In this document: positions 9,917-21,672 of the stretch, in pieces | Layout: every line of letters starts with the position of its first letter | How positions within the stretch are numbered: position 1 is the stretch's first letter | Assembly: GCF_020541265.1 (NCBI RefSeq) | Contig: NZ_CP045925.1 | Coordinates: 930,001 to 994,000, forward strand | Source of the DNA: Profftia lariciata | GTDB taxonomy: Bacteria; Pseudomonadota; Gammaproteobacteria; Enterobacterales; Enterobacteriaceae | DNA length: 64,000 nt | Direction: 5' to 3' | Notes under the pieces: model-generated | What the model was told of the DNA's origin: nothing | Databases searched by the model: none | The model's input: only the letters and a program-made list of their open reading frames with translations | Made by a program: the position numbers and the translations under genes

Positions 9917-11677
9917 TTAGTTATTTTCTGTAAAGATAGCAAGTTTCTGCAGAAATAGATTATTAATAAAACTTGGCGCGTCAGTCAAAGGATCAGAAGC
10001 AGTTGTTGTTTTAGGAAATGCAATAACATCACGTATGTTGTTGGTACCAGTTAACAACATAACTAGACGATCTAAACCAAATGCTAAGCCTGCATGTGGA
10101 GGTGTACCATATTTAAGAGCTTCTAATAGGAAATTAAATTTATTATACTGTTCATTTATAGTAATACCAATAATATCAAATATAGTTTTTTGCATTTCTC
10201 TGTTATGTATACGTACAGAACCACTACCTACTTCATAACCATTAATTACCATATCGTATGCATTAGCAATTGCGCATATAGGCTGCTCTTTTAGAGCAGC
10301 TAAAGAAAGATCTAATGGTGCAGTAAACGGATGATGCATGGCGACTAATTTACCTTCTCCATCATCTTTAAATAATGGGAAATCAATAACCCATACTGGC
10401 GTCCAACTATCTTTATTGATTAAGTTTAGATCACAACCTATTTTTAATCGTAATGCACCCATAGCATTAGTAGCTATTTTACTAGTATCTGCACACAGGA
10501 AAAGGATGTCTTGATTACATGCATTAGTACGATTAATAATTAATTCTAAAACTTCATTTGTTAAAAATTTATCAATAGGACTTTGAATTCCTTGGATACC
10601 TGTAGAGATATTATTGATTTTAATCCATGTAATACCTTTAGCGCCATAAGTGCATACAAAATTATTATATTGATTAATAATATTACGTGTGAAATGTTTA
10701 TGTCCTGGTACGCGTAGTGCAATAACGCGACTGTTAGTATTGTTTGCTGGACCTGCCAAGAATTCTAAATTAATTTTGTTTACTAAATCAGCAATATCTA
10801 TTAACTTTAACGGATTACGTAAATCTGGTTTATCAGATCCATAATAACGCATGGCTTCAGAAAAAGTTATAACAGGAAATTTAATTAATTTAATGCCTTT
10901 AATTTCCCACCATAAAGAACGTATCAATTCTTCCATTAATTCACGTACTTGTTCTGCACTCATAAAAGAAGTTTCTACATCAATTTGAGTAAACTCAGGT
11001 TGACGGTCAGTACGTAAATCTTCATCACGAAAGCACTTAACAATTTGATAATAACGATCAAAACCAGAGATCATGAGCAATTGTTTAAATAGTTGTGGAG
11101 ATTGTGGTAATGCATAGAACTTATTTTTATGAATACGACTAGGTACTAAATAATCACGAGCACCTTCAGGAGTTGCTTTTGTTAATATAGGAGTCTCAAT
11201 ATCAAGAAAACCATGACTATCCATAAAATAACGTACAAATGCAGTAATGCGTGCACGAATTTTAAAAAACTGTGCTATTTCTGGACGACGCAGGTCAATA
11301 TAACGATATTTTAAACGAATAGTCTCACTGTTATTTTTATCTACGTTCAACGGTAAAGGATCAGAACGATTAATGATAATAAGATCATTGCCACGTACTT
11401 CTATTTCTCCAGTAGATATTTTTAATTTTTTTTGGTTATCTGGACGTATATGTACTGTACATTTAATTTGTACGCAAAATTCATTACGTAACTCTAAAGC
11501 TTTATCAAATATTTTTTTATCATGAGAATCAAATAATACTTGTATTACTCCTTCACGATCACGTAAATTAATAAAAATTAAACCACCAAGATTGCGTCTA
11601 CTATGCACCCAACCGCAAAGTTTTACTTCTTGACCAACATGGGATAAATTTAATTGACCGCAATAATGAGTACGCAT
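9917..11677 (-). CDS. aspS: Aspartyl-tRNA synthetase
   Basis: Class IIb synthetase charging tRNA-Asp, the tRNA encoded near 30.3 kb in this window. 586 residues (E. coli 590). An N-terminal OB-fold anticodon-binding domain (about 1-105) is followed by the catalytic core: motif 2 FRDED at 216-220 with the ATP-binding Arg217, the bacterial GAD insertion in the middle, and motif 3 GLAFGLDRLVML near the C-terminus. The ATG is preceded at 8 nt by AAGG. It is transcribed towards yebC. No anomalies were seen. Confidence 0.97.
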   Translation of the reverse strand: MRTHYCGQLNLSHVGQEVKLCGWVHSRRNLGGLIFINLRDREGVIQVLFDSHDKKIFDKALELRNEFCVQIKCTVHIRPDNQKKLKISTGEIEVRGNDLIIINRSDPLPLNVDKNNSETIRLKYRYIDLRRPEIAQFFKIRARITAFVRYFMDSHGFLDIETPILTKATPEGARDYLVPSRIHKNKFYALPQSPQLFKQLLMISGFDRYYQIVKCFRDEDLRTDRQPEFTQIDVETSFMSAEQVRELMEELIRSLWWEIKGIKLIKFPVITFSEAMRYYGSDKPDLRNPLKLIDIADLVNKINLEFLAGPANNTNSRVIALRVPGHKHFTRNIINQYNNFVCTYGAKGITWIKINNISTGIQGIQSPIDKFLTNEVLELIINRTNACNQDILFLCADTSKIATNAMGALRLKIGCDLNLINKDSWTPVWVIDFPLFKDDGEGKLVAMHHPFTAPLDLSLAALKEQPICAIANAYDMVINGYEVGSGSVRIHNREMQKTIFDIIGITINEQYNKFNFLLEALKYGTPPHAGLAFGLDRLVMLLTGTNNIRDVIAFPKTTTASDPLTDAPSFINNLFLQKLAIFTENN

Positions 11678-14600
11678 ATAGATATCCTTAAATATGTTTC
11701 AATTATTCTAGCTATGTTACATTATATTAAGCAAATTATATTAATTTTATATATCCTAATTTAAATTTATAAAAATAATAAGTTTGTATTTTTTTACTTG
11801 TTACTTCACGTAAAATATTAATCTTAATTATATTGTATATAAAGCTCTTAATAAAATTTTTGTACTTTTATAGATTCAGCTAAAAAGCAAATGATCTACC
11901 ACAGAAAATTTAATATTTTTTGCAAAATATAACTATACGTAAGATATATATTATAACCAACAAATGATCCGTAAAATCTACTTTCATATAATTAATTAAA
12001 TTCTTATACAAACATAACTATATTATTAAGAATAATATAAATTTTATAAACATTATACTGATAATTTCAATATATTTATTGATGGTATTAGAATAATATT
12101 ATTATTTTTTTTAAAATAGCCAAAGAAAATATCTATAAACATAGTTTTATCATTACATAGATATTTGTATAATTTTGGTAAATACCTTAATTGATTGCTA
12201 CGATAAACAAATAACATCATTACACTAATAAAGGATATATAATTTTATTATATAAAATATATACTGTTAGACCTAATTGAATTCAATTATTTATTGTAAA
12301 TATATTATATTATGAATTATTAACTTTGTTAATATTTATAGGCACATGCTAATCATAATAATTTAAATAATTACTATTAAGATTTATAATTATTAAACAT
12401 TTTTATTAATTAATGAACCAAATAATAAATCTTTTATCATTAATTGTATCATTATTAATAATTAATAATTATTTTAATAATACACTATATTAGTATATTA
12501 ATATTATTTTATAATAAATTTAACTAATTTTATATAAACAATAGATATTAAATATTAAAACTTAAGTATAATAATATATTATTACTGTTATTGAACAACA
12601 TAATAAGATATAATTGAATTAACTATATAAAGTTTAGTAAAATATATACATTAAATTATTTATATTTAAATAAATATATTTTCAAGTATATTTTCATAAT
12701 TATTATATAAAAATATTTTTTTAAGAAAATCACATATTTAATAATATTAAAAAATCTTTTAAAAAATATATTACATGAATAATATATACTTAATAAAATT
12801 AAAATTTTGAATAAATTATTATAAATATTTAACAAGTAATAAAACACTTTTAATAAAGTAACAGATTCTAAAATATATCTAAAAAAGCACAAAATATTTC
12901 ATAAAATTAAAGCTAAGTTAGTAATCCATAAAAATAGATAAGACTAATATTAATAATATTAATTTAACAATTAAAATTCTTTTAAAAAAAGAAATAATAT
13001 ATGATATTAATAATAATTTAATATAATGATTAGTAAATATTATGCTTATAATATTTCTTAGTGTGAATATTGTTAATAATTATTTTTAGTAATTTAATTA
13101 TATATAAAATAATATTATATTACTTATATTTTTATATATTTGCAAAATGATATACTCTATATAACTATCCTTTTATAAGATGGGCATATTAATTAGTAAA
13201 AATTATAATAAAAGAAATAACTTTGCATTAAGAAATAGTATAACTGCAATATATAATTATCTAATATATAATATACTTATTTTATAAAAAATAAATTGTA
13301 TTATAGTAAAATATATCAAAATATTTGATTAATCATTCATTATATAACTAGATTTTAATTGATAGAAAATATTTTATTCTTATAAATTACTGTCTGACTA
13401 TAAATATTTCTACATATTTTATATAACTACAGATATTCATATAAAATAAATATTAATATATTTAAAATTACGTTATTTAATAATTTCTTATTAGTGAATA
13501 ATATTCTATCTTATAGAAAATATATTATATATACAATATAAAAAGATAAATTGATTATTAATTAAATTAAAATAATTAAAAGATATAGTGATCTTTTATA
13601 TTAAAATGACATATATATGTATAATGAAATAAAAAAAATTATTAAATTAGCAGTTTATATGAAATTGTTAGTACAATATAATAAAAATTATCTGTAATGT
13701 AATAAATATTATTTTTTAATAGCATATTCATACTGTAAAAAATATATGCTACTTATCTATTATTGAATATTTAATATTATTGATAATAATCAATATATTT
13801 ATGTATAATGTTAAATAAAATGTTATATCTTTATTATTATAATTTAATTCATAAAATATTTGTTAATATATTAATATCTATTCTAACATATATATATCAC
13901 TACCTTAAATATAAAATAATAACACTATATAAATTTTATTTACAGTTATATGAAATAATTAAACATTATAACAATAGTATTATATGGCTAATTACTGTAA
14001 TGCAATTACATTAATTAATAAGATATCATAAAGTGCTTTAATATTATTAATAATCCTGATATAGATATTAATTTTATTAAATAATTAATTAAATTTTTAT
14101 TTAAAATACAATATATACTATATATGCTTATTATAATAAAAATCAAGATTGTTTATTATTAATATAATATTCCTTATTCTTTAGAAATAAACTATATACC
14201 ATGTATTATAGTAATTAATATATTTTTAGTATCAAACATCAATTATAATATATTTATTCTTAATACTAATATATTATATGATATTAATATAATATTAATT
14301 ACTATGTAAAAATAAGATATATATTAATATCTTAAATTATTTTTTATGCAATACATAATTAATGATAATTTCTAGTAACAAAAAAAAATAAATTATATAT
14401 AATTTTATATATCAATAATTATATGTTATGCTTATCTGATATTTAGTTCATTATATTACAATTAGTATATTTTAATATATTAATGACAAAATTAATTTTT
14501 AATTTTATTAAAAATGTATTAATATTATTTAATAAAATATATATAATTATATAATATTATATATCCTATATTATAAAATATATTTTTTCATAACTACAAA

Positions 14601-17600
14601 GTAGCTATATTATGTATACATACACAATATTTGTGTAGTAAACGTGTATTTTTATAAAAATATTTTACATGTATATAAAATATATTTTAATACTACAGTA
14701 TTACTCATTCAATAGTATCTGCGCAAACTTTTCTGATAAAAATATATCTATAATTATTTTTTTATATAAATAAAGAGATTTTAAAATATATTTATTTTAA
14801 TTAAAGTATTTTAATAATAAATCTTCATGTATTTCAATAGATTATCTTTTTTACGTTAAAATTGATTATTTTATAATAAATATCAATATATACTAACTGT
14901 CTATATTTATTATTCTTTTGCTGCTGAATAGAATTCATATTTAAAAGTTAAGAAATATTTTGAGAGTAATTTAATCAATCAATCAATTAAACTTTGTTAT
15001 TATAGACTAATGAATATTTGATACTAAACCGCTTATCTATAAAACATAAAAGTAGTATTAACATTATATTAATAATAAATTATTATTCAGTGCACACAGC
15101 AAGAAATAGGTTGTTTCGACTACATAATATAAGATATTAAATTACTAATTATTAGACGCTGTCATAAAAAATTTTTATATAACTATCGTGATTATATCTT
15201 CATATATCATAAAAATATCTTACAAGATGTTATTAGCTAGTCTTAAGAATATTACTGAAAGTCTTAAATAATACAAACTAGTTTTTTACTACGATCTATG
15301 TACTATTAATATAAATTTTAGCTTAATTCGATGGATAAAAAACTTTATGTAGATCAATCATAAAATAATAAATAAAATTAGTTACAAAATTTTTATAGTA
15401 ATAGAATATTGAAATGCAGTATATGGTTTAATCTTTAATAAGATTAAGAGACCTTAGTAGCCAAGTTATACAGCATAATCATATATAGAAAAATAATTAT
15501 AGGAATAAAGCTGAGTTTAGTTAAGGGATTTTTACCGAGTAGAATGTACAGAACAACTAATATATTATTAAAATTAAGTATATTTTATAATAAAATAAAT
15601 GTATAATCAATTTTTTAAAATACTAAAACATTGTATCAAATATCTGTAATTTAACCTAATAACATCAATTAATGTCTATAAAATATAGATTAAATTAAGA
15701 AGAGATATTTATAATATTATAATGACTTCTTAATGTATATTAATTATTATAATAGTAGTAATAGTGATCATATTATTATAGTACTATGTTTTACATAAAT
15801 TAATATGATATTTTTTATGATAACAGTATTTATTTTATAAAATATTATACATTTCACTGTTTAATAATCTTTGATATTTTTGGTTATTTAATATGCTCTG
15901 CTTTCCTGTTTGCACGTATACTATTCTAATAAAAATATTTTGTTAGATCATTATACTTAGAATGACGTGCTAATGAAACTAATTACTATCAGTAATAATC
16001 GTAATATTAAGTATTATTAATATTTATGCTGTTCAAGTTTAGATAGCATAAATATATAAATTAACTAAGATTTAATATATTATTAATATATAAATTACAT
16101 GTGTTATATTTTATATGTTTTTTGAATTTATTTCTAGCAAATCCATTTATTACTATAAAGATTGAAAAGTATTATTATAGAACAAGATAAGCTGACCGTT
16201 TAATTCAATATAAATAACTAATAGTTATTTTTTATTAAATAACCTTATTTAGAAGGTTTAGTTATGCCTTATATAGCACTCATTTTATATTATGTTTATT
16301 AACGTGACTGCTGTACTATCTTTAAAAGACTACAAATAACTACAAGTAAATTAGCTATTTCTCAGGATCTTTAAATTATTATTAAAATTTACATAGAGAT
16401 ATATTGTTCGCAGTAAACTAATGATTTGTTAATTTAATATTAGCTTGATATATCTAAAAGATTAAAGAAATATTATCAATATAATTGATATATTATTAAA
16501 ATGAAATAACATAATTTATTTAATAATTATTTACTAATAAAATTTAATAATATAGCATATATGTATTACACTGTTTATTTTATTTATATTATTAGCTGTT
16601 CTTATAGAAGAATGATATTAGTTTTAAATAGCATATATTAAATCTATTGAATAAAAAAACATGAACATCATTAACAATGATTTTATTTTTTTATTTACTA
16701 GCGTAATGTTTAAACTATTATGCTATTTGCAGAAAATTTATAAACTATACTATTTAGCGAGTTAAATATTATTTAGTAAAAGTATATATCTTAGTATATG
16801 TGCTTTTATTAATATTAAATATACCAAAATAGTATTTAATATTGATTGATTCTTACTGCTTATTATTACTATTCATAATACTGTAATCTTCTGCGGATTA
16901 GTAATTTGAATAAATACGTTTATGGTGAGTTTTCTTATGTGTTGAAAGTGTTAAGAAAATCAACATATAATTTAGTAAACACTATAATTAATTATGTATT
17001 GCCCCCATTTTAAATTGCTACTAGTAATCTGCTAATATTAATTAGACTCTTAAATTTTTTAAAATGACTAGCATCTAAAACAATAATTTTTTATGTTTTT
17101 TAAAAAATAATAATAATTAACAATTATGTACGCTTTTATTATATTTTTATCAAACAATTAATGCGTATCGAGCTATAATATAACGTAATTAATTTTACTA
17201 TCTTATAATTAATTTTATGTTGGATATCTTTTATGTTATTAGAACTACTTTTTAAGTATAAAAAATCATGATATTAATAGAATTATCACTAATTTTTATA
17301 AAAATTATTTAATATATTTGTTGCTGTATATTTCTAAAGAAATATGAATTAATTATATTAATAATTTAAAACTTAAAAAAATATAAACAATATTGTTCTC
17401 TCTTTAATTACTATTTTTTTATAGCAATAAACATGAAATAATATTATATAGTATAAATTATACGCACGCATTTTTATTTAAAATATTTAGTATCTATTTT
17501 TTTAAAAAAATAATCTATTTTCTTATTTTAATAAGAAACAAAATTTAGGCTTAGCAATACATTTAAAATAAAAATTTCCTACAATTCATAAAAATTATTT

Positions 17601-19487
17601 AATACTATTGTACAATAGATTAGTATCTTAGAATTTTTATCTAAATTATTACTATACATTTATAATAGGTAACGTTAACTAATTATAATATCATGTTATT
17701 TATTGCATTGACAACTTGTTTTTCATTAGATAAACCTTTTCTACACTGTATACTTTTTATGAAAGTAATGTGATTTTGATCATCAGTTTATTCGCAATAG
17801 AAATAACTTGATTTATAATTTTATAAAATCTATATAATAGTAATTAATTTTATAAGAATGCTACTATATAGTGAATATTTATTTACGATCGTAGCACGGC
17901 AAGATTTACTAGATAATAATATCTAAAAGTAACAATATTTTAAATATGTTAATTGTTTTTTATTTTAAAGTAAATTTGATGTGTAGACGCAATATAAATA
18001 ATAATTATTAATATAATAACAATTATGATTGAAATAATGATAAATTGATAAATCAATGTTTGCAGAAAAATAAACATATGTACTGTATATAAGTATATTA
18101 AATTATTTTATAATTCATTATAAATATTTTACATATTAGTTATATATGATGTTTATTTATTAGATTTTTTTAAAATTATAAAACAAAGTTTAATTACATA
18201 TTATTATTGATCTTATCATTACATGCATAGTATATATTTTACTATATTTTTTATATACTATAGTATTTTATTATTATATAACATTATTATATTCTTCAAT
18301 ATAATTCATAATTTAACTTAACATTACTATCAAAATATATATTAAAGAGAATCGTATTCTTATCAAATAATTTAATGAGGAATACACATTCAATTAATAA
18401 TTTTTACAATCTATAATAGATTAAAATTATGTAATCATAAAATAAATAGTTATTAAATAAAATATTAAAAATTATTTTTATATATTAATCAAAAATATAT
18501 CTCATTAAATTTTTTAAAAAAATATTTTTACATCAAATTATAATTATTTAATTAATATTAACATAATTACATTAATTATTAGTTATTGTAACCAATATTT
18601 TAATAAATATATTATTAAAGTAATAAAATAATTAACTTGCATTAGTCCTATGCATTGATTAGTCAATAATAATAAATAATGCATAAAATTTTATATATAA
18701 AATATCAATTTTATTGATTACATTCAAGTAATATAGTTCTTTTATTAAAGATTACAGATAAATAATAATAACATTATTTGATACTTAGAGATATTAATAA
18801 TAATTCAATGTATATGATTAATTATAATATATTATCTATGATAATAGTATTGATCATTCAGTAATATATTATATCTTAAATTTAAATTTACTAAATATCA
18901 TTAAATTAATTAAATACATTAATTAAATATATTAAAGTACATGTAATATAAATTATTATTAAATTTTGTAATATATCATATATTTTAGTGCTACTAATAA
19001 TTGAATAATAAAATTAACAGCTATAATAGATAAATACCAAAATAATCATATATGATTACAATAACTTAATAAAAATATAAGATTATAAAATAGTAATGTA
19101 TAGAGTATAGATTGTAATAATCTTGCAAAAATATATTATATTATAATAAATATTAGCTAACTATTTACTTAAATTATATCTATAATATTTATATTACTAA
19201 ATACATATTAACAATTAAAATATTTATAAAAAATACATAGCATTAAATATCCTTTAATTATTACTAATATGTAGTAACAATTAAGCCTAATCAATGTAAT
19301 ATTTAGATATGTTCACATAATTACCTTAATTTAAGGTATTGCATTACTTTATTATAAGATATTTTATATATTACTCATTATATTGAGTATTAATAAATAA
19401 TCTTTTGTACATTAATATTTTATAACTACGTACTTCTAATAATATATATAATTTAATATTATATATATTACATAAATAAGGATTTAT
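11678..19487. other. 7.8 kb gene-free region, partly a gene graveyard
   Basis: No intact gene is visible. The flanks (about 11.7-14.9 and 18.0-19.5 kb) are extremely AT-rich, about 7-13% G+C in the lines I counted. The middle, about 14.9-17.95 kb, is clearly richer and is listed separately. Open frames of 78 codons (12656-12892, minus) and 68 codons (13808-14014, plus) are runs of Ile, Lys, Tyr, Asn and Leu with no family signature. No tRNA, tmRNA or RNase P RNA motifs were found by eye. Confidence 0.6.
14900..17950. other. Probable eroded gene(s), unidentified
   Basis: A sector of about 3 kb whose sampled lines (15421, 15481, 15901, 16261) have 25-30% G+C, like the coding genes here, against 7% and 13% in lines 12421 and 13921. 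No long frame survives, but short protein-like stretches can be read on the minus strand, for example 17683-17787 and about 15450-15590 (the latter hydrophobic, membrane-like). tilS in E. coli lies after accA and ldcC, so a lost neighbour is possible, but I could not match any fragment to a family. It is an inferred pseudogene remnant, not a demonstrated one. Confidence 0.4.
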
Positions 19488-19505
19488 ATGAAATGTTATG
19501 AATAA
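19488..19505 (+). other. Five-codon leader ORF overlapping the tilS start
   Basis: ATG AAA TGT TAT GAA TAA. It is the first ATG, 5 nt after the only good ribosome-binding site (AAGGA, 19478-19482). Its stop overlaps the first codons of tilS, whose ATG at 19498 is in another frame and 15 nt from the AAGGA. It could couple translation, or mark a one-base change near an older start. Confidence 0.4.
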
Positions 19506-20820
19506 TTTTGAGATACAAATGCAAATTGCTAATAATATTAAAAAATATTCACATATTATGGTCGCATTTAGTGGTGGACTTGATTCTACTGTACTACTGC
19601 ATGCATTAGTACAACTACGTATCAATATTCTTCCGAATTTAAAAATACATGCAATCCATATCCATCATGGATTAAGTATGAATGCTGATTTATGGGTTAA
19701 TCACTGTATATCTGTATGTGACCAATGGATGGTAAAAATAAAAGTACTATACATAACTATTGATACAACAAAATATGGCGTTGAAGCTGCAGCTCGTAAG
19801 GCTCGCTATTACGCTATTGCCAACACAATACATCATTATGAAACTCTTGTTACCGCGCATCATCTTGATGATCAATGCGAAACTTTTTTGCTTGCTTTGA
19901 AACGTGGTAGCGGGCCAACTGGCCTTTCTTCTATGGCTCATCATATGCCATTTTGTAATAACGAACATATACGTCCACTACTTAATATTAGCCGTATACA
20001 TTTAGAGAAATATGCTTATTATTATAAGCTAAAATGGGTTGAAGACTACAGTAATAAAAATAATCGATTTGATCGTAATTTTATTCGCCTGCATATTATT
20101 CCTGCTTTACATAATCGCTGGCCGTATTTTTCAAAATCTGTAGCACGTAGTGCTCAATTATGTGCAGAACAAGAGAAATTACTAGATGAATTATTAAAAG
20201 AATCTTTAAAGCGATTTATACATAGCAATAAATCACTTAGTATAGAAGGTTTATTATCTATGTCTGAAATTAAAAGATATGCACTTTTACGTCGCTGGAT
20301 TTCTTATTTTGATGTTATGATGCCTACTAGAACACAGATAAAAAAAATATGGTTAGAAGTTGCTATGGCTAGAAAAGATGCTCATCCAAAGCTTCAGTTA
20401 GGAACAAAACAAATTCGTCGCTACCGTAAATATCTATTTTTATTACCATTGCTACCTTCTCTAAAAGAGAGAATTATTACATGGGATCCTACAAAAATTT
20501 TATCACTACCAGACGGCCTTGGAACATTACAACTCAATGACACTACTGGTATATGTGTGCGTGTACCAAAAATAAATGAAATTATTTCACTTCGATTCGT
20601 AGTCTATGGTAAATTACGAATTAAATATCAAGTTCATGCGCAACCGATAAAAAAAATCTGGCGAGAATACAATATCCCACCATGGGAGCGCGAGAGAATA
20701 CCTATGCTTTATTATAATGAGGAACTAATTGCAATTATTGGTGTCTGTATTACTCAAAGTGGTCAAGCGATACCTAATAAACCATTTTGGTATATAAAAT
20801 GGGTAAAAAACTTTATATAA
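19498..20820 (+). CDS. tilS: tRNA(Ile)-lysidine synthetase
   Basis: Converts C34 of the CAU-anticodon tRNA-Ile to lysidine with ATP, so that AUA is read as Ile; essential wherever AUA is used, which is very often in this AT-rich genome. 440 residues (E. coli 432). The PP-loop SGGLDS is at 25-30; the HHLDDQCETFLL and RNFIRLHIIPAL segments follow, with the TilS C-terminal domains to the end. The start is uncertain: the ATG at 19498 has no well-spaced ribosome-binding site, and the AAGGA upstream serves an overlapping five-codon frame. It is transcribed towards acpP, with a possible shared terminator between them. Confidence 0.95.
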   Translation: MNNFEIQMQIANNIKKYSHIMVAFSGGLDSTVLLHALVQLRINILPNLKIHAIHIHHGLSMNADLWVNHCISVCDQWMVKIKVLYITIDTTKYGVEAAARKARYYAIANTIHHYETLVTAHHLDDQCETFLLALKRGSGPTGLSSMAHHMPFCNNEHIRPLLNISRIHLEKYAYYYKLKWVEDYSNKNNRFDRNFIRLHIIPALHNRWPYFSKSVARSAQLCAEQEKLLDELLKESLKRFIHSNKSLSIEGLLSMSEIKRYALLRRWISYFDVMMPTRTQIKKIWLEVAMARKDAHPKLQLGTKQIRRYRKYLFLLPLLPSLKERIITWDPTKILSLPDGLGTLQLNDTTGICVRVPKINEIISLRFVVYGKLRIKYQVHAQPIKKIWREYNIPPWERERIPMLYYNEELIAIIGVCITQSGQAIPNKPFWYIKWVKNFI

Positions 20821-21282
20821 ATATTTTGTATATTACAATATATTTTTTATTTAATTTGTAAACACATTCTTACTAATTAATATTTTATATTGTTTTTTAT
20901 TTTAAAATAAGTGATTTTATACAAATTTTAATTAAAATATGTATAAATTTATATCTTATATCAAACAAATATTTTATATTTTTAGTACAGAGTTACACAC
21001 ACATATATTTTATGTGTAATGTAACCCTTAATTTTATGCTTTTATATAACTAATATAATAAGTGTTATAATCGTTAATATAGAAAATATAATTTTATATA
21101 TAACCACTCATGCATACCTACGACAATATTCACATAAATGATGTATTATTATATATATAGAATATTGCATAATTATAACAATTATCATAACTAATATTTT
21201 AATTATTATAAAAAATAAAAGAATTTTAAAGTCCATTAAAACATTAAAAACATTTTGACTATACAAGATTTCTTAGAGATAA
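20821..21282. other. Intergenic region between convergent tilS and acpP
   Basis: About 460 bases between two gene 3' ends. It holds one conspicuous hairpin (20992-21025), listed separately. In E. coli fabF follows acpP here in the genomic order; no trace of it remains. Confidence 0.6.
20992..21025. terminator. Possible bidirectional terminator between tilS and acpP
   Basis: Imperfect inverted repeat: GTTACACACACAT (20992-21004) against ATGTGTAATGTAAC (21012-21025), with a 7-nt AT loop. It is one of few GC-bearing hairpins in this spacer. On the plus strand it is followed by CCCTTAATTTTATGC, on the minus strand by a looser T-poor stretch. Its position between convergent genes fits a terminator, but there is no long U tract. 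Confidence 0.4.
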
Positions 21283-21522
21283 TTATGAATTACTCGCAGA
21301 TTCAATATAATCAATTGCTGCTTGTACAGTATTAATCTTTTCTGCTTCTTCGTCTGGAATTTCAGTATTAAACTCTTCTTCCAGAGCCATAACTAATTCA
21401 ACAGTGTCAAGAGAATCAGCGCCTAGATCGTCAACAAAAGAAGCAGTATTTACTACTTCGTCTTCTTTAACACCCAATTGTTCGATAATGATTTTCTTAA
21501 CGCGTTCTTCGATAGTGCTCAT
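21283..21522 (-). CDS. acpP: Acyl carrier protein
   Basis: Carries growing acyl chains as thioesters on 4'-phosphopantetheine during fatty acid synthesis and hands them to PlsX and the acyltransferases. 79 residues, highly acidic. The DSL modification motif is at residues 36-38, with Ser37 the attachment site (counting Met1), inside GADSLDTVELVMALEEEF. At nucleotide level it is unusually well preserved: about 35% G+C by hand count and codons close to those of E. coli, which suggests strong selection on expression. It is the last gene of the fab cluster, 150 nt after fabG, with its own conserved leader. Confidence 0.98.
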   Translation of the reverse strand: MSTIEERVKKIIIEQLGVKEDEVVNTASFVDDLGADSLDTVELVMALEEEFNTEIPDEEAEKINTVQAAIDYIESASNS

Positions 21523-21575
21523 ACTCTTAAATTTCCTATCAAAACTCGCTTTCGCGATGATTTCGTGTTTATTAA
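21523..21575 (-). promoter_or_regulatory. Conserved acpP 5' leader with GAAA-tetraloop hairpin
   Basis: Read on the minus strand, the roughly 50 nt before the acpP ATG contain TCGC-GAAA-GCGA (21546-21557), a hairpin with a GNRA tetraloop, then TTTTGATAGG and AAATTTAAGAGT up to the ATG, with the AGG as ribosome-binding site. From memory this is almost identical to the E. coli leader. Such GC-rich, unchanged sequence in a spacer of this genome points to a role in acpP mRNA translation or stability. Confidence 0.65.
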
Positions 21576-21672
21576 AATTGGGTAAGATAACAACTTAACT
21601 AAAAAACTAGTTAAAAAATAATCTTACGCTATTTTGTGATCATTACGCTCAAAGACGCAATTTTTTTATTTT

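Noticed and set aside
12656..12892. 78-codon open frame on the minus strand
   Set aside because: Composed almost only of Ile, Leu, Tyr, Lys, Asn and Phe, with no ribosome-binding site or family motif; expected by chance in DNA of this composition.
13808..14014. 68-codon open frame on the plus strand
   Set aside because: Same low-complexity composition, no ribosome-binding site, no homology that I recognise.
14973..14990. TCAA tetranucleotide run
   Set aside because: Only four units; ordinary microsatellite noise in this composition.
16020..16055. Hairpin with a TTCAAGT loop resembling a tRNA T-arm
   Set aside because: The 11-bp stem is too long for a T-arm and no acceptor, anticodon or D arm can be found around it.
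19371..19625. 84-codon minus frame crossing the start of tilS
   Set aside because: Antisense to a secure gene over half its length; the remainder is AT noise.
21404..21598. Frame antisense to acpP
   Set aside because: It mirrors the conserved acpP codons and leader; nothing supports expression.
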